From: Dehalococcoidia bacterium
Lineage (GTDB): Bacteria; Chloroflexota; Dehalococcoidia; Bin125
Direction of reading: 5' to 3'
Assembly (NCBI GenBank): GCA_022828105.1
Contig: JAJEJC010000007.1
Span: 268,885 to 332,884, forward strand
Length of the DNA stretch: 64,000 bases
The notes under the pieces are model-generated. The model ran no database searches. It was given only the letters and a program-made list of their open reading frames with translations, and was not told where the DNA came from. Made by a program: the position numbers and the translations under genes. This document shows, piece after piece, positions 48,335-58,130 of this stretch (position 1 is its first letter; every line of letters begins with the position of its first letter).

Positions 48335-50341
48335 CTACGTACCGAGAACGCCGCCGCCGTCCTTGAATGCGGCGATCACGCTTGGCCGGGGGAAGTCGCC
48401 GTCGGGCCAGGTGCTGCTGGGCTCGTCCAGGCCGTCGCCCTCACCGGGATGCTGGACGCTGACGAAGAGCGTCTCGAAGTCGGGCGTGAACACGTGGCCG
48501 GCCAGTTCGCCCCTGGGCACGCCGGTCATGAAGCGGCGGATGCGCCCGCGCTCGGGACCGGAGGTGGGCACGACGTAGACCGAGTCGGCCTGTTCGAGCT
48601 TGCTTGGCTGGCCGTCGGTCGCGATCCAGAGGTTGCCGTTGCCGTCGATCGCCAGATTGTCTGGCGAGGAGATCGAATCCAGTTCGCTCTGGTCGAATCC
48701 GGCGAAGTAGGTGTTGTCCTCGGCGTTGGCCGGGTCGCCGCATAGGATGAAGATGTCCCAGGTGAAGCGGCGCGAGGCTGCGTCGCCACCGTTCTCGGTC
48801 AGCTCGAGGATGTGTCCGTGCGCATTCGGTCCGCGCGGGTTAGCGCTGTTGATTCCGTTCGCTCGACCGAACTCGTCAACCGATGCTTCAGCCGTGCGCC
48901 GCGTGTTGTTGGTCAGCGCGATGTAGACGCGGTGGTTGACCGGGTTGACCTCGATGTCTTCCGGCCGGTCCATCGGCGTTGCGCCGACGGCGTCTGCCGC
49001 TTCGCGCGTGAAGGTCGCGACGCCTGCATTGGTCCAGGTCGCCAGCGGGCCGCTGCCGGCCGTCAGCGGCAGCCACTCACCGCTGCCATCGTCGTTGAAC
49101 TTGCCCACGTAGAGCGTGCCGTGCGAGAGCAGATCGAGATTCGCCGAGCGGTTGAAGATGTTGTAGCGGTCGCTGCTGACGAACTTGTAGATGTAGTCGA
49201 ATCGCTGGTCGTCGCCCGAGTAGACTACAACTCGTCCGTCGTCGGACAGCGTGACTGTCGCCGCCTCGTGCTTGAAGCGACCCATTGCAGAGTGCTTGCG
49301 CGGCGTGAACGACGGGTCGTAGGGGTCGATCTCGACCAGGTAGCCGAAGCGGTTGACCTCATTCGAGTCCGTGCTCAAGTCGAAGCGGTCGACGAAGTCC
49401 TCCCAGTGCCGGCGCGACGCGCCCGTGGGAACGCCGTAGCGGTCCGCGCCGCGCACGCCTTCGGCGTTGGCGAAGTACTGGTGGAAGTTCTCTTCGGCGG
49501 TCAGGATCGTGCCCCAGGGGGTCTGCCCGCCCGAGCAGTTGTTGAGCATGCCCAGCACCGTCGTTCCGGTCGGATCAGTGTCGGTGATGGTGTAGATGCT
49601 GTTCGCTCCGGGGCCGGTCAGGGTCATCGGCGTGTCGCCGGTGATCCGCCGATTAAGCCGCGAAGCCGGGTCGTACGACCACGAGCCTCCAGCGGCCCGG
49701 GAGACTTCGACGATCGACATGCCGTGCGACGCAATCTCAATCGCAACCTGCTCCTCGTTCACTGCGTCGGAGTCGTAATCGGGGAACATGTCGACACCGC
49801 TGGTGTACTCATGATTGACCGCCAGCAGTCCGCGATTGCTCTGTCCGGGCAGCATCGTGAAGAAGCCGTTGTAGTCGCAGTTGAAGCCGAACTGCTTCCC
49901 CGCGGCCTCGGCCGTCTGGCCGTTCAGGTTGAACGCCGGCGCGCCCGGCAGCACGGCGTCGCCCCAGCGGATGATCACGTTCAAGCCGTAGCCCTCGGAC
50001 ACCTTGATCGCGTCCTCGTTGTCGTGCGGGATGCTCTCGAGTCCCACCGTGCTCGACGCGGCGCCGACCGAACTGGTCAAGGGCGCGGAGCCAAAGATCT
50101 GCGAGCCCAGCGGCGAGGTGCTGAGCGCCAGCAAGGGCGCGCCGGCTATCGTCGCCTTGACCAGCGAACGACGCGAGATTCGGCGATTCAGAATTGCGGC
50201 GAACGGCTCATTCCCGCTCCGGTTCGGCACGGGCTTGAAGCAGTCGTCGTCGCACGAGATTTCGCAGTGATAGACCGACCTGGCCCGACGCGCGACCCAG
50301 TTCAGCGGCGCGAAGCCTCGCGATGGTGTTCCTTCGCTCAT
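48335..50341 (-). CDS. phoX: PhoX-family alkaline phosphatase, Tat-exported
   Basis: A 668-residue protein; the ATG at 50341 is chosen, and one at 50362 would add seven residues. PhoX hydrolyses phosphate monoesters outside the cell using iron and calcium. The Tat signal is at about 53-78 (SRRSLVK, then ATIAGAPLLAL). The leader before it is long and holds an unusual cluster, CEISCDDDC (Cys 26, 30 and 34). The PhoX body (DUF839) follows, with VNHEYTSG, RFKHEAATV, VVYSGDDQRFDYIYKFVS and GEGDGLDEPSSTWPDG near the end. It would scavenge phosphate. Confidence 0.92.
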   Translation of the reverse strand: MSEGTPSRGFAPLNWVARRARSVYHCEISCDDDCFKPVPNRSGNEPFAAILNRRISRRSLVKATIAGAPLLALSTSPLGSQIFGSAPLTSSVGAASSTVGLESIPHDNEDAIKVSEGYGLNVIIRWGDAVLPGAPAFNLNGQTAEAAGKQFGFNCDYNGFFTMLPGQSNRGLLAVNHEYTSGVDMFPDYDSDAVNEEQVAIEIASHGMSIVEVSRAAGGSWSYDPASRLNRRITGDTPMTLTGPGANSIYTITDTDPTGTTVLGMLNNCSGGQTPWGTILTAEENFHQYFANAEGVRGADRYGVPTGASRRHWEDFVDRFDLSTDSNEVNRFGYLVEIDPYDPSFTPRKHSAMGRFKHEAATVTLSDDGRVVVYSGDDQRFDYIYKFVSSDRYNIFNRSANLDLLSHGTLYVGKFNDDGSGEWLPLTAGSGPLATWTNAGVATFTREAADAVGATPMDRPEDIEVNPVNHRVYIALTNNTRRTAEASVDEFGRANGINSANPRGPNAHGHILELTENGGDAASRRFTWDIFILCGDPANAEDNTYFAGFDQSELDSISSPDNLAIDGNGNLWIATDGQPSKLEQADSVYVVPTSGPERGRIRRFMTGVPRGELAGHVFTPDFETLFVSVQHPGEGDGLDEPSSTWPDGDFPRPSVIAAFKDGGGVLGT

Positions 50342-50517
50342 CCCTGGTTCTCTCACTTCCATGGCGGTTCATGGCGCTCTCGCCAGTTGCTTAGCGCAGC
50401 CTATGGAGGCGAACCGACTCGATGATCAACGCCCGGACGACGCGGGGTAACGCTTTCCGGAACACCCCGTTAGCGCACGGAAAACGCCTGTCCACAACGT
50501 CGAAGAGACACGCCTCC

Positions 50518-52071
50518 TCAGACAAGCTTGGTCCGCCGTCGATACTGCACCGCCTCGGCGACGTGCTGCGCCGAGATCACGTCCGAGCCGGCCAGATCCG
50601 AGATCGTCCGCGCCACCTTGAGCACGCGGTGGAACCCGCGCGCCGACAGGCTGAGCCGGTCGACCGCCTCCTGGACCAGCGTGCGCGCCCGATCGTCCAG
50701 TGCGTCGTAGCAGTGCGCGTTGACCTTCCGCGCCGACAGCGAGGCGTTGGCGTTGGGACCGCAGTCGCCGTATCGCTCGCGCTGGACGTTGCGGGCGGAG
50801 ACGACACGCTCACGCACGGCCGCAGACGGCTCGGCGCTCGCCGGCGGCGCGGACGTCGACGATTCCATCAGCTTCTGCACCTCGACGCGGGGCACATCGA
50901 CAAACAGATCGATCCGGTCCAGCACCGGTCCCGAGATGCGGCGCTGGTAGCGGTAGACCGCGCCGTCGGTGCAGGTGCAGTGCTGCTCGGTGCCGAAGTT
51001 GCCGCAGGGGCACGGATTCATCGCCGCGACCAGGCAGATGTCGGCCGGATAGGTCACGGTGCCGTGCGCGCGAGAGATGGTGATGTGGCGGTCCTCCAGC
51101 GGCTGGCGCATCGTCTCCAACGCCCGCATCGAGAACTCGGGCAGCTCGTCGAGGAACAGCACCCCGCGATGCGCCATCGTGACCTCGCCGGGGCGCAGCT
51201 TCTGACCGCCGCCCACCAGGCCGGCATTGGAGATCGTGTGGTGCGGCGCGCGGAAGGGCCGCTCGCGGATCAACGTGTTGCCGCCGGTCATGCCCGCCAC
51301 CGAGGCGATCTTGGTCACCTCAAGCGCCTCCTGGTTGGTCAGTGGGGGCAGAATGCCCGGCAGACAAGACGCCAACAGCGTCTTGCCGGCGCCCGGCGGT
51401 CCGCACATCAGCAGGTTGTGGCCGCCGGCAGCGGCGACCTCGAGCGCCCGCTTGACGTGTTCCTGGCCGCGCACGTCCGAAAAGTCGTGCCCCTCGAAGA
51501 CGGATCCGGGGTCGTCCTCGATCGGCGGCGACGCAGGCCAGATCGCGTCGGATAGCGGCCGCTCCTCGGTGGCGATTTCAATCCAGTCGCGTAGCGAGTC
51601 GACCGCGACCACCTCGATCCCGTCGATCAGCGACGCCTCCTCGGCGTCGACCCTGGGCACGACAATCCGCCGCACCGAGGCGTCGCGCGCCGCAGCCGCG
51701 ACGGAGAGTACGCCGCGTACGTGCCGCAGTTCGCCGTCGAGCGCGAGTTCGCCCAGGAACATCGTGTCCTGCACGGCCGACTCGCAAATCTGGCCGGTCG
51801 CCACGAGCATCCCGACGGCGATCGGCAGGTCGTATCCCGCGCCCTCCTTGCGGATGTGGGCGGGCGCGAGATTCACGGTTACGCGTTTCGTGGGAAAGCC
51901 GGCGCCCGCGTTGCGGATCGCCGAGCGCACGCGCTCGCGCGCCTCGGCCACCGCGGCATCGGGCAAGCCGACGATGGTCGTGTTCGGCATCCCCGCCGAG
52001 ATATCGACCTCAACGCAGATTGGCGCTCCATCCAGTCCGATCACCGCTCCGCCGTTGACTCGCGTATGCAT
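50518..52071 (-). CDS. YifB-family Mg-chelatase-like AAA+ ATPase (ComM-like)
   Basis: A 517-residue protein; the ATG at 52071 has GGGAG upstream and gives the standard start MHTRVNGGAVIGLDG. It has an N-terminal Lon-protease-like S16 fold (about 1-170), the AAA+ domain with Walker A GPPGAGKT and Walker B LFLDELPEF, and a C-terminal Mg_chelatase_C domain. A cysteine group (NPCPCGNFGTEQHCTC) may bind zinc. ComM-type proteins are helicases that extend branch migration during transformation. The gene is usually single-copy and widespread. Confidence 0.95.
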   Translation of the reverse strand: MHTRVNGGAVIGLDGAPICVEVDISAGMPNTTIVGLPDAAVAEARERVRSAIRNAGAGFPTKRVTVNLAPAHIRKEGAGYDLPIAVGMLVATGQICESAVQDTMFLGELALDGELRHVRGVLSVAAAARDASVRRIVVPRVDAEEASLIDGIEVVAVDSLRDWIEIATEERPLSDAIWPASPPIEDDPGSVFEGHDFSDVRGQEHVKRALEVAAAGGHNLLMCGPPGAGKTLLASCLPGILPPLTNQEALEVTKIASVAGMTGGNTLIRERPFRAPHHTISNAGLVGGGQKLRPGEVTMAHRGVLFLDELPEFSMRALETMRQPLEDRHITISRAHGTVTYPADICLVAAMNPCPCGNFGTEQHCTCTDGAVYRYQRRISGPVLDRIDLFVDVPRVEVQKLMESSTSAPPASAEPSAAVRERVVSARNVQRERYGDCGPNANASLSARKVNAHCYDALDDRARTLVQEAVDRLSLSARGFHRVLKVARTISDLAGSDVISAQHVAEAVQYRRRTKLV

Positions 52072-52225
52072 CTCAGGCTCCCTTGCGTATCGTGGAGAAC
52101 ATCTATCTGAAACGTGCGTTCTCTCTGGTTGCGCATCATAGAACAGACATTCTCTCAAGTGCAAGCCTTTGTCACTGCCGTCAACCGCCAAAGCTGCCTA
52201 GACTCTCACGAACGGAGAGCGAACC

Positions 52226-53359
52226 ATGAGCAGCAACCCATACCCCGTCCTCGACAGCGGCCTGGCCTTCTTCAATCACGCGGGCGTCTCGCCCTTGCCC
52301 GCCGATGTCGCCCAGGCCGTCCACGACTACGCAGATCAGGCCGGGCGATCCGGCTACTTCGGATCGACCTGGATGGACGACATGGCGGACTTCCGCCAGG
52401 TATCGGCGGAGCTGATTGGCGCTCGCAGTCCCGACGAGATCGCCTTCGTGCCCAACACCGCGACCGGCGTTTCCGTCTCAGCGGGCGCGCTGAATCTGCA
52501 GAATGGCGACCGCATCCTGGTCACCGACGCCGAGTACCCGTCCAACCGGCACTTCTACAACGCGCTGCATCAACGCGGCGTCGAGCTCGACGTGGTGCGC
52601 CAGCAGGATGACGGACGCATTCCGACCGAGGACATCCTCTCGGCGGTCAGCGAACGGACGAAGCTGGTCGGTATCTCCCACGTGCAGTGGGGCAGCGGCT
52701 TCCGCTCCAACCTGCGGCCGATCGCCGACGCCGTTCACGCGGTCGGCGGGTTGCTATCCGTCGACGCAATTCAATCGGCCGGCGCACTGCCCGTCAGTGT
52801 GGCCGAGGACGACGTAGACATCCTCGCCGCCGGCGGCCACAAGTGGATGCTCGGTCCGACCGGCTCGGGAATGCTGTACGTCCGGGAAGAATTGATCGGC
52901 GATCTGATCCCGCCCGTGCTCGGCGCCAACAGCATGGATGGCGGCCTGGAGGCCGGCAACGATGAGCTGATCCTCTCGCCGACCGCTTCGCGATTCGAAC
53001 CGGGGGCCACGCCCACGGCGACCATGCTGGGGATGCGGGCAGCTATCCGGCATCTGCTCAACATCGGGATCGACAACGTGTGGGCGCAGCTCGAGTCGGT
53101 GACTGCGTACCTGTGCGATGCGTTGAGCGACGCCGGTTGTCGCGTCTACTCGCCGCGGGGAGAATCCGAACGCAGCGGCATCGTGATCTTCGATCCGCCC
53201 GAGGAATTGGCTGCTCGCGAGACCGTCGACGATACCTGGGAACGGCTGCAGGATGCCGGGATCATCACCGCGGTGCGGTTCGGACGCCTGCGCGCCTCGC
53301 CGCACTTCTATACGCCGGAGTCCGACATGGACAGACTCGCCAACGCGCTGCGCGCCTGA
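52226..53359 (+). CDS. class V aminotransferase (cysteine-desulfurase-like)
   Basis: A 377-residue PLP enzyme. The Schiff-base Lys206 is in AAGGHKWMLGPTGSG, and SVDAIQSAG holds the PLP-binding Asp/Gln. The active-site Cys of true cysteine desulfurases is not evident, so it may be an isopenicillin-N-epimerase-like or other aminotransferase. A TAGACT box (52199-52204) and a GGAGAG ribosome site give a short leader. It converges on the relA/spoT gene. Confidence 0.88.
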   Translation: MSSNPYPVLDSGLAFFNHAGVSPLPADVAQAVHDYADQAGRSGYFGSTWMDDMADFRQVSAELIGARSPDEIAFVPNTATGVSVSAGALNLQNGDRILVTDAEYPSNRHFYNALHQRGVELDVVRQQDDGRIPTEDILSAVSERTKLVGISHVQWGSGFRSNLRPIADAVHAVGGLLSVDAIQSAGALPVSVAEDDVDILAAGGHKWMLGPTGSGMLYVREELIGDLIPPVLGANSMDGGLEAGNDELILSPTASRFEPGATPTATMLGMRAAIRHLLNIGIDNVWAQLESVTAYLCDALSDAGCRVYSPRGESERSGIVIFDPPEELAARETVDDTWERLQDAGIITAVRFGRLRASPHFYTPESDMDRLANALRA

Positions 53360-53410
53360 CGGCGGTGGCGGCGCCGACCACGGACCGGAGTCCCACAAGT
53401 CCAACAGGTC

Positions 53411-55615
53411 CTAGTGGTCGCGCTCAACGCTCATCACGCCGTGCACGCCGTCGAGCTTGGACATCACGCGCTGCAACTGACGCAGACCGTTGGCTTCGAC
53501 CGTGAAGGTCAGCGTGACCGCGCCGCGATCCGGTTCGCCGGTCACGAACGAGACCATGTTCACGTTCTCGTCGGCGCAGACGCCGGCCACATCGCGCGCG
53601 AGGCCGACCCGATCCCAGCCCGTCACCCGCAGGCGGGCCTCGGTCAGACCACGGAACGTGTTCCAGCGCACCGGCACGATGCGCTCGTCGTCGGCCAGCG
53701 AGACGATGTTGGGGCAGTCCTCGCGGTGGATCGTCACCCCACGGCTGCGCGTTATGAATCCGGAAATGGCCTCGCCCACCTGGGGAGAACAACAGGGCGC
53801 GAGCCGTGTCAGCATGTTCGTCCCACCGAGCACCGAGACTGCGTCAACGCTGGGTGACGCCGCTGGCTCCACGACCTCAATCGTCGGTTCCTGCTCGGCC
53901 TCTTCGTCGTCGACCGACGCGACCTTGAGCGCGACCGCGTGCGCGGTGATGTCTCCCGCGCCGATCAACGCGAGCGCGTCGTCCATCGTCTTGGCCCGGG
54001 TCGCCTCCATCACCTCCGACTCAACTTGCGGCATTCGCAGACTGAGGCGCCGCAACTCCCGATCCAGCTCATCGCGACCGCGTGCGATGTTCTCGGTTCT
54101 TGCCTGGCGGTTGAACCACTGTCGAATCTTGGTCCGCGCGTGTTGCGTAGTGACGTAGCCCAGGGCAGGATTGAGCCAGTCGCGGCTCGGCCCGCGAGCG
54201 GTGCGGCTGGTGACAATCTCAACGACGTCGCCGTTGGTCAGCGGCGTCGAGAGCCGCGCCAGGCGGCCGTTCACCTTCGCGCCGACGCACTGATAGCCGA
54301 CATCAGTGTGAATGCGGAAAGCGAAGTCCAACGGGGTCGCGCCGGTGCGCAGCGCCATGATCTCGCCCTTGGGCGTGTGCACGAACACCTGGTCCTGGAA
54401 GACATCGGAGCGCAGGGTCTCGAGAAAGTCGTCCGTGCCGGCGAGTTCTCCCTGCCAGTCCACAAGCTGGCGCAACCAGGAGAGCCGCTCGCGGTCGTTC
54501 ATCGCGTTGTGGCGGTTCTCCTTGTAGGCCCAGTGGACTGCGACGCCGTACTCGGCCTCCCGATCCATCTGATGGGTGCGAATCTGCACCTCGACCGCGT
54601 GTGACGGCGACCAGAACGCCGTCGTGTGCAGCGACTGATAGCCGCTGGGTCGGGGACTCGCAATGTAGTCGTCGAACTCGCCGGCCAGCGGCCGCCAGAG
54701 TCCGTGCACCACGCCAAGCACCGCATAACAATCGCTGGTCGAATCGGTCAGCACCCGCAGCGCGAGCAGGTCGTAGATGTCGTCGAACGATTTGCCCTGC
54801 GCGGAGTACTTCTTGATCTTTTCGTGGATGGAGTAGAGGTGCTTGACCCGCCCGCGGACTTGCGCGGTCAGCGCTTCCGCGGCGAGCGCATTTTCGAGCT
54901 GCACGCGGATCTGATCCAGGTAACGCTCGCGCGTCTGGCGGCGCGATGCGACGAGCTCCGAGATGCGTCGATAGTCATCCGGCTCGAGGTACTTGAAGGA
55001 CAGGTCTTCCAACTGCGCGCGGATCTGCCAGATGCCCAGCCGCGCCGCGAGCGGCGCGTAGATGTCCATGGTCTCGCGAGAGATACGCAACTGCTGGTCG
55101 GGGCGCATGGCGTCGAGCGTGCGCATGTTGTGCAAGCGGTCGGCCAGCTTGACAATCACAACCCGCACGTCGTCGGCCATGGCGACGAACATCTTGCGCA
55201 GATTCTCGGCCTGCACCTCGCGGTCGATTGCGCCGGTGACGCGAGGAAGCTGCAAGGCCGAGAGCTTGGTTGCTCCTTCGACCAGCTTGGCCACGTCAAC
55301 GCCGAACTCGCTGACCAGTTGCGCCCGCGAGACTCCGCAATCCTCCATCACGTCGTGCAACAGGGCTGCCTGGACCGCCGGCACGTCGAGTTGGAGCTCC
55401 GCACATGTCACGGCGGCCGCAAGCGGATGCTCGATGTAGGGATGCCCCGAGCGACGCAGGTGGCCTTCGTGCTTTTCTCGCGCGTACTCGTATGCCGCCA
55501 GTACCTGATTGCAATCCTCGGCCGGCAGGTACTGCTCCAACGTGTCGACCAGCACCTCGAGCGTCGGGTGCTTCCTCAGGTCGAGCACTTCGGCCGCAAC
55601 CGTCTGCGTTGCCAT
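53411..55615 (-). CDS. rel: bifunctional RelA/SpoT (p)ppGpp synthetase-hydrolase
   Basis: A 734-residue alarmone enzyme of the long Rel type. The HD hydrolase domain is intact (His63 in YIEHP, then LLHDVMED at 86-92). The synthetase domain (about 230-350) has RVKHLYSIHEKIKKY and IYDLLALRVL. A TGS domain at about 395-460 (ATPLDFAFRIHTDVG) and an ACT domain at the C-terminus follow. Both activities should be present. There is no ribosome site. The TATGAT box (minus strand, 55622-55627) ends six bases before the ATG. The frame opens further with a TTG at 55645, which I reject. Confidence 0.96.
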   Translation of the reverse strand: MATQTVAAEVLDLRKHPTLEVLVDTLEQYLPAEDCNQVLAAYEYAREKHEGHLRRSGHPYIEHPLAAAVTCAELQLDVPAVQAALLHDVMEDCGVSRAQLVSEFGVDVAKLVEGATKLSALQLPRVTGAIDREVQAENLRKMFVAMADDVRVVIVKLADRLHNMRTLDAMRPDQQLRISRETMDIYAPLAARLGIWQIRAQLEDLSFKYLEPDDYRRISELVASRRQTRERYLDQIRVQLENALAAEALTAQVRGRVKHLYSIHEKIKKYSAQGKSFDDIYDLLALRVLTDSTSDCYAVLGVVHGLWRPLAGEFDDYIASPRPSGYQSLHTTAFWSPSHAVEVQIRTHQMDREAEYGVAVHWAYKENRHNAMNDRERLSWLRQLVDWQGELAGTDDFLETLRSDVFQDQVFVHTPKGEIMALRTGATPLDFAFRIHTDVGYQCVGAKVNGRLARLSTPLTNGDVVEIVTSRTARGPSRDWLNPALGYVTTQHARTKIRQWFNRQARTENIARGRDELDRELRRLSLRMPQVESEVMEATRAKTMDDALALIGAGDITAHAVALKVASVDDEEAEQEPTIEVVEPAASPSVDAVSVLGGTNMLTRLAPCCSPQVGEAISGFITRSRGVTIHREDCPNIVSLADDERIVPVRWNTFRGLTEARLRVTGWDRVGLARDVAGVCADENVNMVSFVTGEPDRGAVTLTFTVEANGLRQLQRVMSKLDGVHGVMSVERDH

Positions 55616-55621
55616 GGTTCG

Positions 55622-55627
55622 ATCATA
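55622..55627 (-). promoter_or_regulatory. -10 box (TATGAT) of a leaderless-type promoter for the rel gene
   Basis: TATGAT on the minus strand stands six bases before the rel ATG with the spacer CGAACC, the same as before glcD. It is a near-consensus -10 element and the best of the leaderless-type set. Confidence 0.55.
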
Positions 55628-55713
55628 CAAAGCGAACGCGCGCAATCGTCCGCTCAGGTTGGACGCGAGTTCAGATCCACGCCTGTCTGTACGATGAACG
55701 GCGAGGACGATTC

Positions 55714-57012
55714 ATGGCCGATAGTTCCGTTCGACGCTTCCAGACTCCTAGAGGCACGCGCGACCTCCTGCCGGTGGACTACACGGTTCATGCGCGAATC
55801 CTTGACCATGCCCGCGAGCAGGCGCGTCTGGCCGGGTTTGGCTTCATTGAACCGCCGACATTCGAGTATGCCGATCTGTTCGCTCGCGGCGTCGGCGAAG
55901 GCACTGACATTGTCGAGAAGGAGATGTACATCTTCGACGACCGCGGCGGCGATCGCCTTGCGCTGCGGCCCGAGGGCACGGCTTCGGTCTGCCGCGCCTA
56001 CCTGCAACACGGCATGGCCAATCTCAGCCAGCCGGTCAAGCTCGCCTACCACCTGCCGATTTTCCGCTACGAGCGTCCACAGGCGGGACGGTTCCGCCAG
56101 CACACGCAGTTCGGCGTCGAGGCGATAGGCGTGCGCGATCCGGCGCTTGATGCCGAAGTGATCGATCTCGGCTGGCGACTCGCGGAATCGCTCGGGCTGC
56201 GCGACCTCAAGATCCTGCTCAACAGCATCGGCGACATCGAGGATCGCCGAAGCTATGTGCCTCGGCTCAAGGCGCACTTTGAACCTCACCTGGAACAGAT
56301 CGCGCCGGACGACCGCGGTCGCTGGGACCGCGCGCCGATGCGTCTGCTGGACAGCAAGGACGAACGCACTCGCCCGTTTCAAGAGGGCGCGCCGATCATC
56401 ACCGATCACCTCCGTCCCGAATCGGCCGCCTACTACGACGCCGTTAAGGTGCATCTGGAAGCGCTTGGGATTCCATTCGAGGAGCGGCCCACGCTGGTTC
56501 GTGGGCTCGATTACTACACCCATACCGTCTTCGAGATCGTCCCGGCCGAGGCCGACGGCTCACAGGTCACGGTGCTGGCCGGCGGTCGCTACGATGGCCT
56601 GATCGAGCAGATTGGCGGTCCACCCACGCCCGGCATCGGGTTCGGCATGGGCATCGAGCGCATGGCGCAGCAACTGCGGGAGCAAGACCTCGTCACGGAC
56701 GATGCGTCAGCGGTTGACGTGCTCATCGCTGCACTGGGCGAAGGTGCCGACGTCGCCGCCTCGCGGATTGCCGGAGAGCTGCGCCGCAACGGAATCGCAG
56801 CCACACTGGCGTTCGGCGGCCGCTCGCTCAAGGCGCAGTTACGACAGGCGAATCGCAGCGGCGCGCGATTCGCCCTCATCGCCGGAGCGCGCGACCTGTC
56901 CGAGGGCCAGATCACAGTTCGCAACCTAGAGTCCTCCGAGCAGTGGAGCGTCGGCCTGGATGACGTGGTCGGCGCGCTGACCGATGTTACATATACTCAG
57001 CCGCAGGACTGA
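55714..57012 (+). CDS. hisS: histidyl-tRNA synthetase
   Basis: A 432-residue class II synthetase that charges tRNA-His. The ATG at 55714 has GAGGA upstream. Motif 2 is ERPQAGRFRQHTQFG, GLDYYTHTVFE is the family signature for histidine binding, and GFGMGIERM is motif 3. The C-terminal anticodon-binding domain is complete. A TACGAT box about 20 bases before the start suggests its own promoter. Normal length. Confidence 0.97.
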   Translation: MADSSVRRFQTPRGTRDLLPVDYTVHARILDHAREQARLAGFGFIEPPTFEYADLFARGVGEGTDIVEKEMYIFDDRGGDRLALRPEGTASVCRAYLQHGMANLSQPVKLAYHLPIFRYERPQAGRFRQHTQFGVEAIGVRDPALDAEVIDLGWRLAESLGLRDLKILLNSIGDIEDRRSYVPRLKAHFEPHLEQIAPDDRGRWDRAPMRLLDSKDERTRPFQEGAPIITDHLRPESAAYYDAVKVHLEALGIPFEERPTLVRGLDYYTHTVFEIVPAEADGSQVTVLAGGRYDGLIEQIGGPPTPGIGFGMGIERMAQQLREQDLVTDDASAVDVLIAALGEGADVAASRIAGELRRNGIAATLAFGGRSLKAQLRQANRSGARFALIAGARDLSEGQITVRNLESSEQWSVGLDDVVGALTDVTYTQPQD

Positions 57013-57020
57013 GGAGCGAG

Positions 57021-58130
57021 ATGCCGGTCAACTCACCCTCCGACAGCGCCGACAGCGCGGCGATGTGGTCTCGGCTCGAAGATGTCGCGGAGCGGTTCCG
57101 CGAGATCGAGCTGGAGATGTCTGATCCGGCCACGTCGAGCAACCCGTCTCGCCTGCAAGCGCTCGCGCGTGAGCATTCATCGCTGCAGGAGAAAATCGGA
57201 CTGCTCAACGCGTACCGCTTCGCCAGCGATCAACTCGCGCAGGCGCGTGAAGTGCTGGACGAGGCCGACGACGACGAGATGCGGGAGCTCGCACAGGTCG
57301 AGGTGAACGACCTGCGCGAGCGCATTGCCGAGCTTGAGTCCGACGCGCGGCGCGCCTTGCTGCCTCGGGACCCGAACGACGAGCGCAACGTCATCGTCGA
57401 GATTCGAGCCGGCGCCGGCGGCGACGAAGCCGGCCTCTGGGCCGCCGATCTCTACCGCGCCTATATCCGCTACGCCGAAACGCAGCGTTGGCGCCACGAC
57501 CTGCTCAGCATGTCCGAGAACGCCAAGGGCGGCTTCAAGGAAGTGATCTGCCAGATCGAGGGCAACGGCGCATTCTCGCGGCTCAAGTACGAGTCAGGTG
57601 TTCACCGCGTGCAGCGCGTGCCGGAGACCGAGGCCCAGGGCCGCATTCACACCTCCACCGCGACCGTCGCCGTCATGCCCGAGGCCGAGGAGGTGGATGT
57701 CGATCTGGACGAATCAGACATCCGATTGGACCTGTTCCACTCCGGCGGGGCAGGCGGCCAAAACGTGAACAAGGTACAGACCGGCGTGCGGTTGACGCAC
57801 GAGCCGAGCGGCATCGTGGTGACCTGCACGGATGAGCGCTCGCAGCTCAAGAACAAGCTCAAGGCGATGTCGGTGTTGCGCGCCCGGCTCTACGAGCAGC
57901 AGCGCCGGGCCGCCGAACAGGAACGCGCCGACGCGCGCCGCTCGCAGGTCGGCTCCGGCGACCGTTCGGAGAAGATCCGCACCTACAACTTCCCTGAGAA
58001 TCGAGTCACCGATCACCGCATCGGCCTCACCCGCCACGACCTGGTCGGGACGTTGGACGGCAATCTCGATCCGTTGATCGACGCCGCTGCCACTGCCGAA
58101 GAAGCGCAACTGCTGGCGGAAGCCTCCTGA
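57021..58130 (+). CDS. prfA: peptide chain release factor 1
   Basis: A 369-residue factor that ends translation at UAA and UAG. The RF1-type tripeptide region reads RVPETEAQGRIHT and the peptidyl-transferase motif is GAGGQNVNKV (GGQ). It starts eight bases after the hisS stop and overlaps prmC by one base (TGATG), so the methyltransferase that modifies its GGQ glutamine is made with it. Confidence 0.97.
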   Translation: MPVNSPSDSADSAAMWSRLEDVAERFREIELEMSDPATSSNPSRLQALAREHSSLQEKIGLLNAYRFASDQLAQAREVLDEADDDEMRELAQVEVNDLRERIAELESDARRALLPRDPNDERNVIVEIRAGAGGDEAGLWAADLYRAYIRYAETQRWRHDLLSMSENAKGGFKEVICQIEGNGAFSRLKYESGVHRVQRVPETEAQGRIHTSTATVAVMPEAEEVDVDLDESDIRLDLFHSGGAGGQNVNKVQTGVRLTHEPSGIVVTCTDERSQLKNKLKAMSVLRARLYEQQRRAAEQERADARRSQVGSGDRSEKIRTYNFPENRVTDHRIGLTRHDLVGTLDGNLDPLIDAAATAEEAQLLAEAS

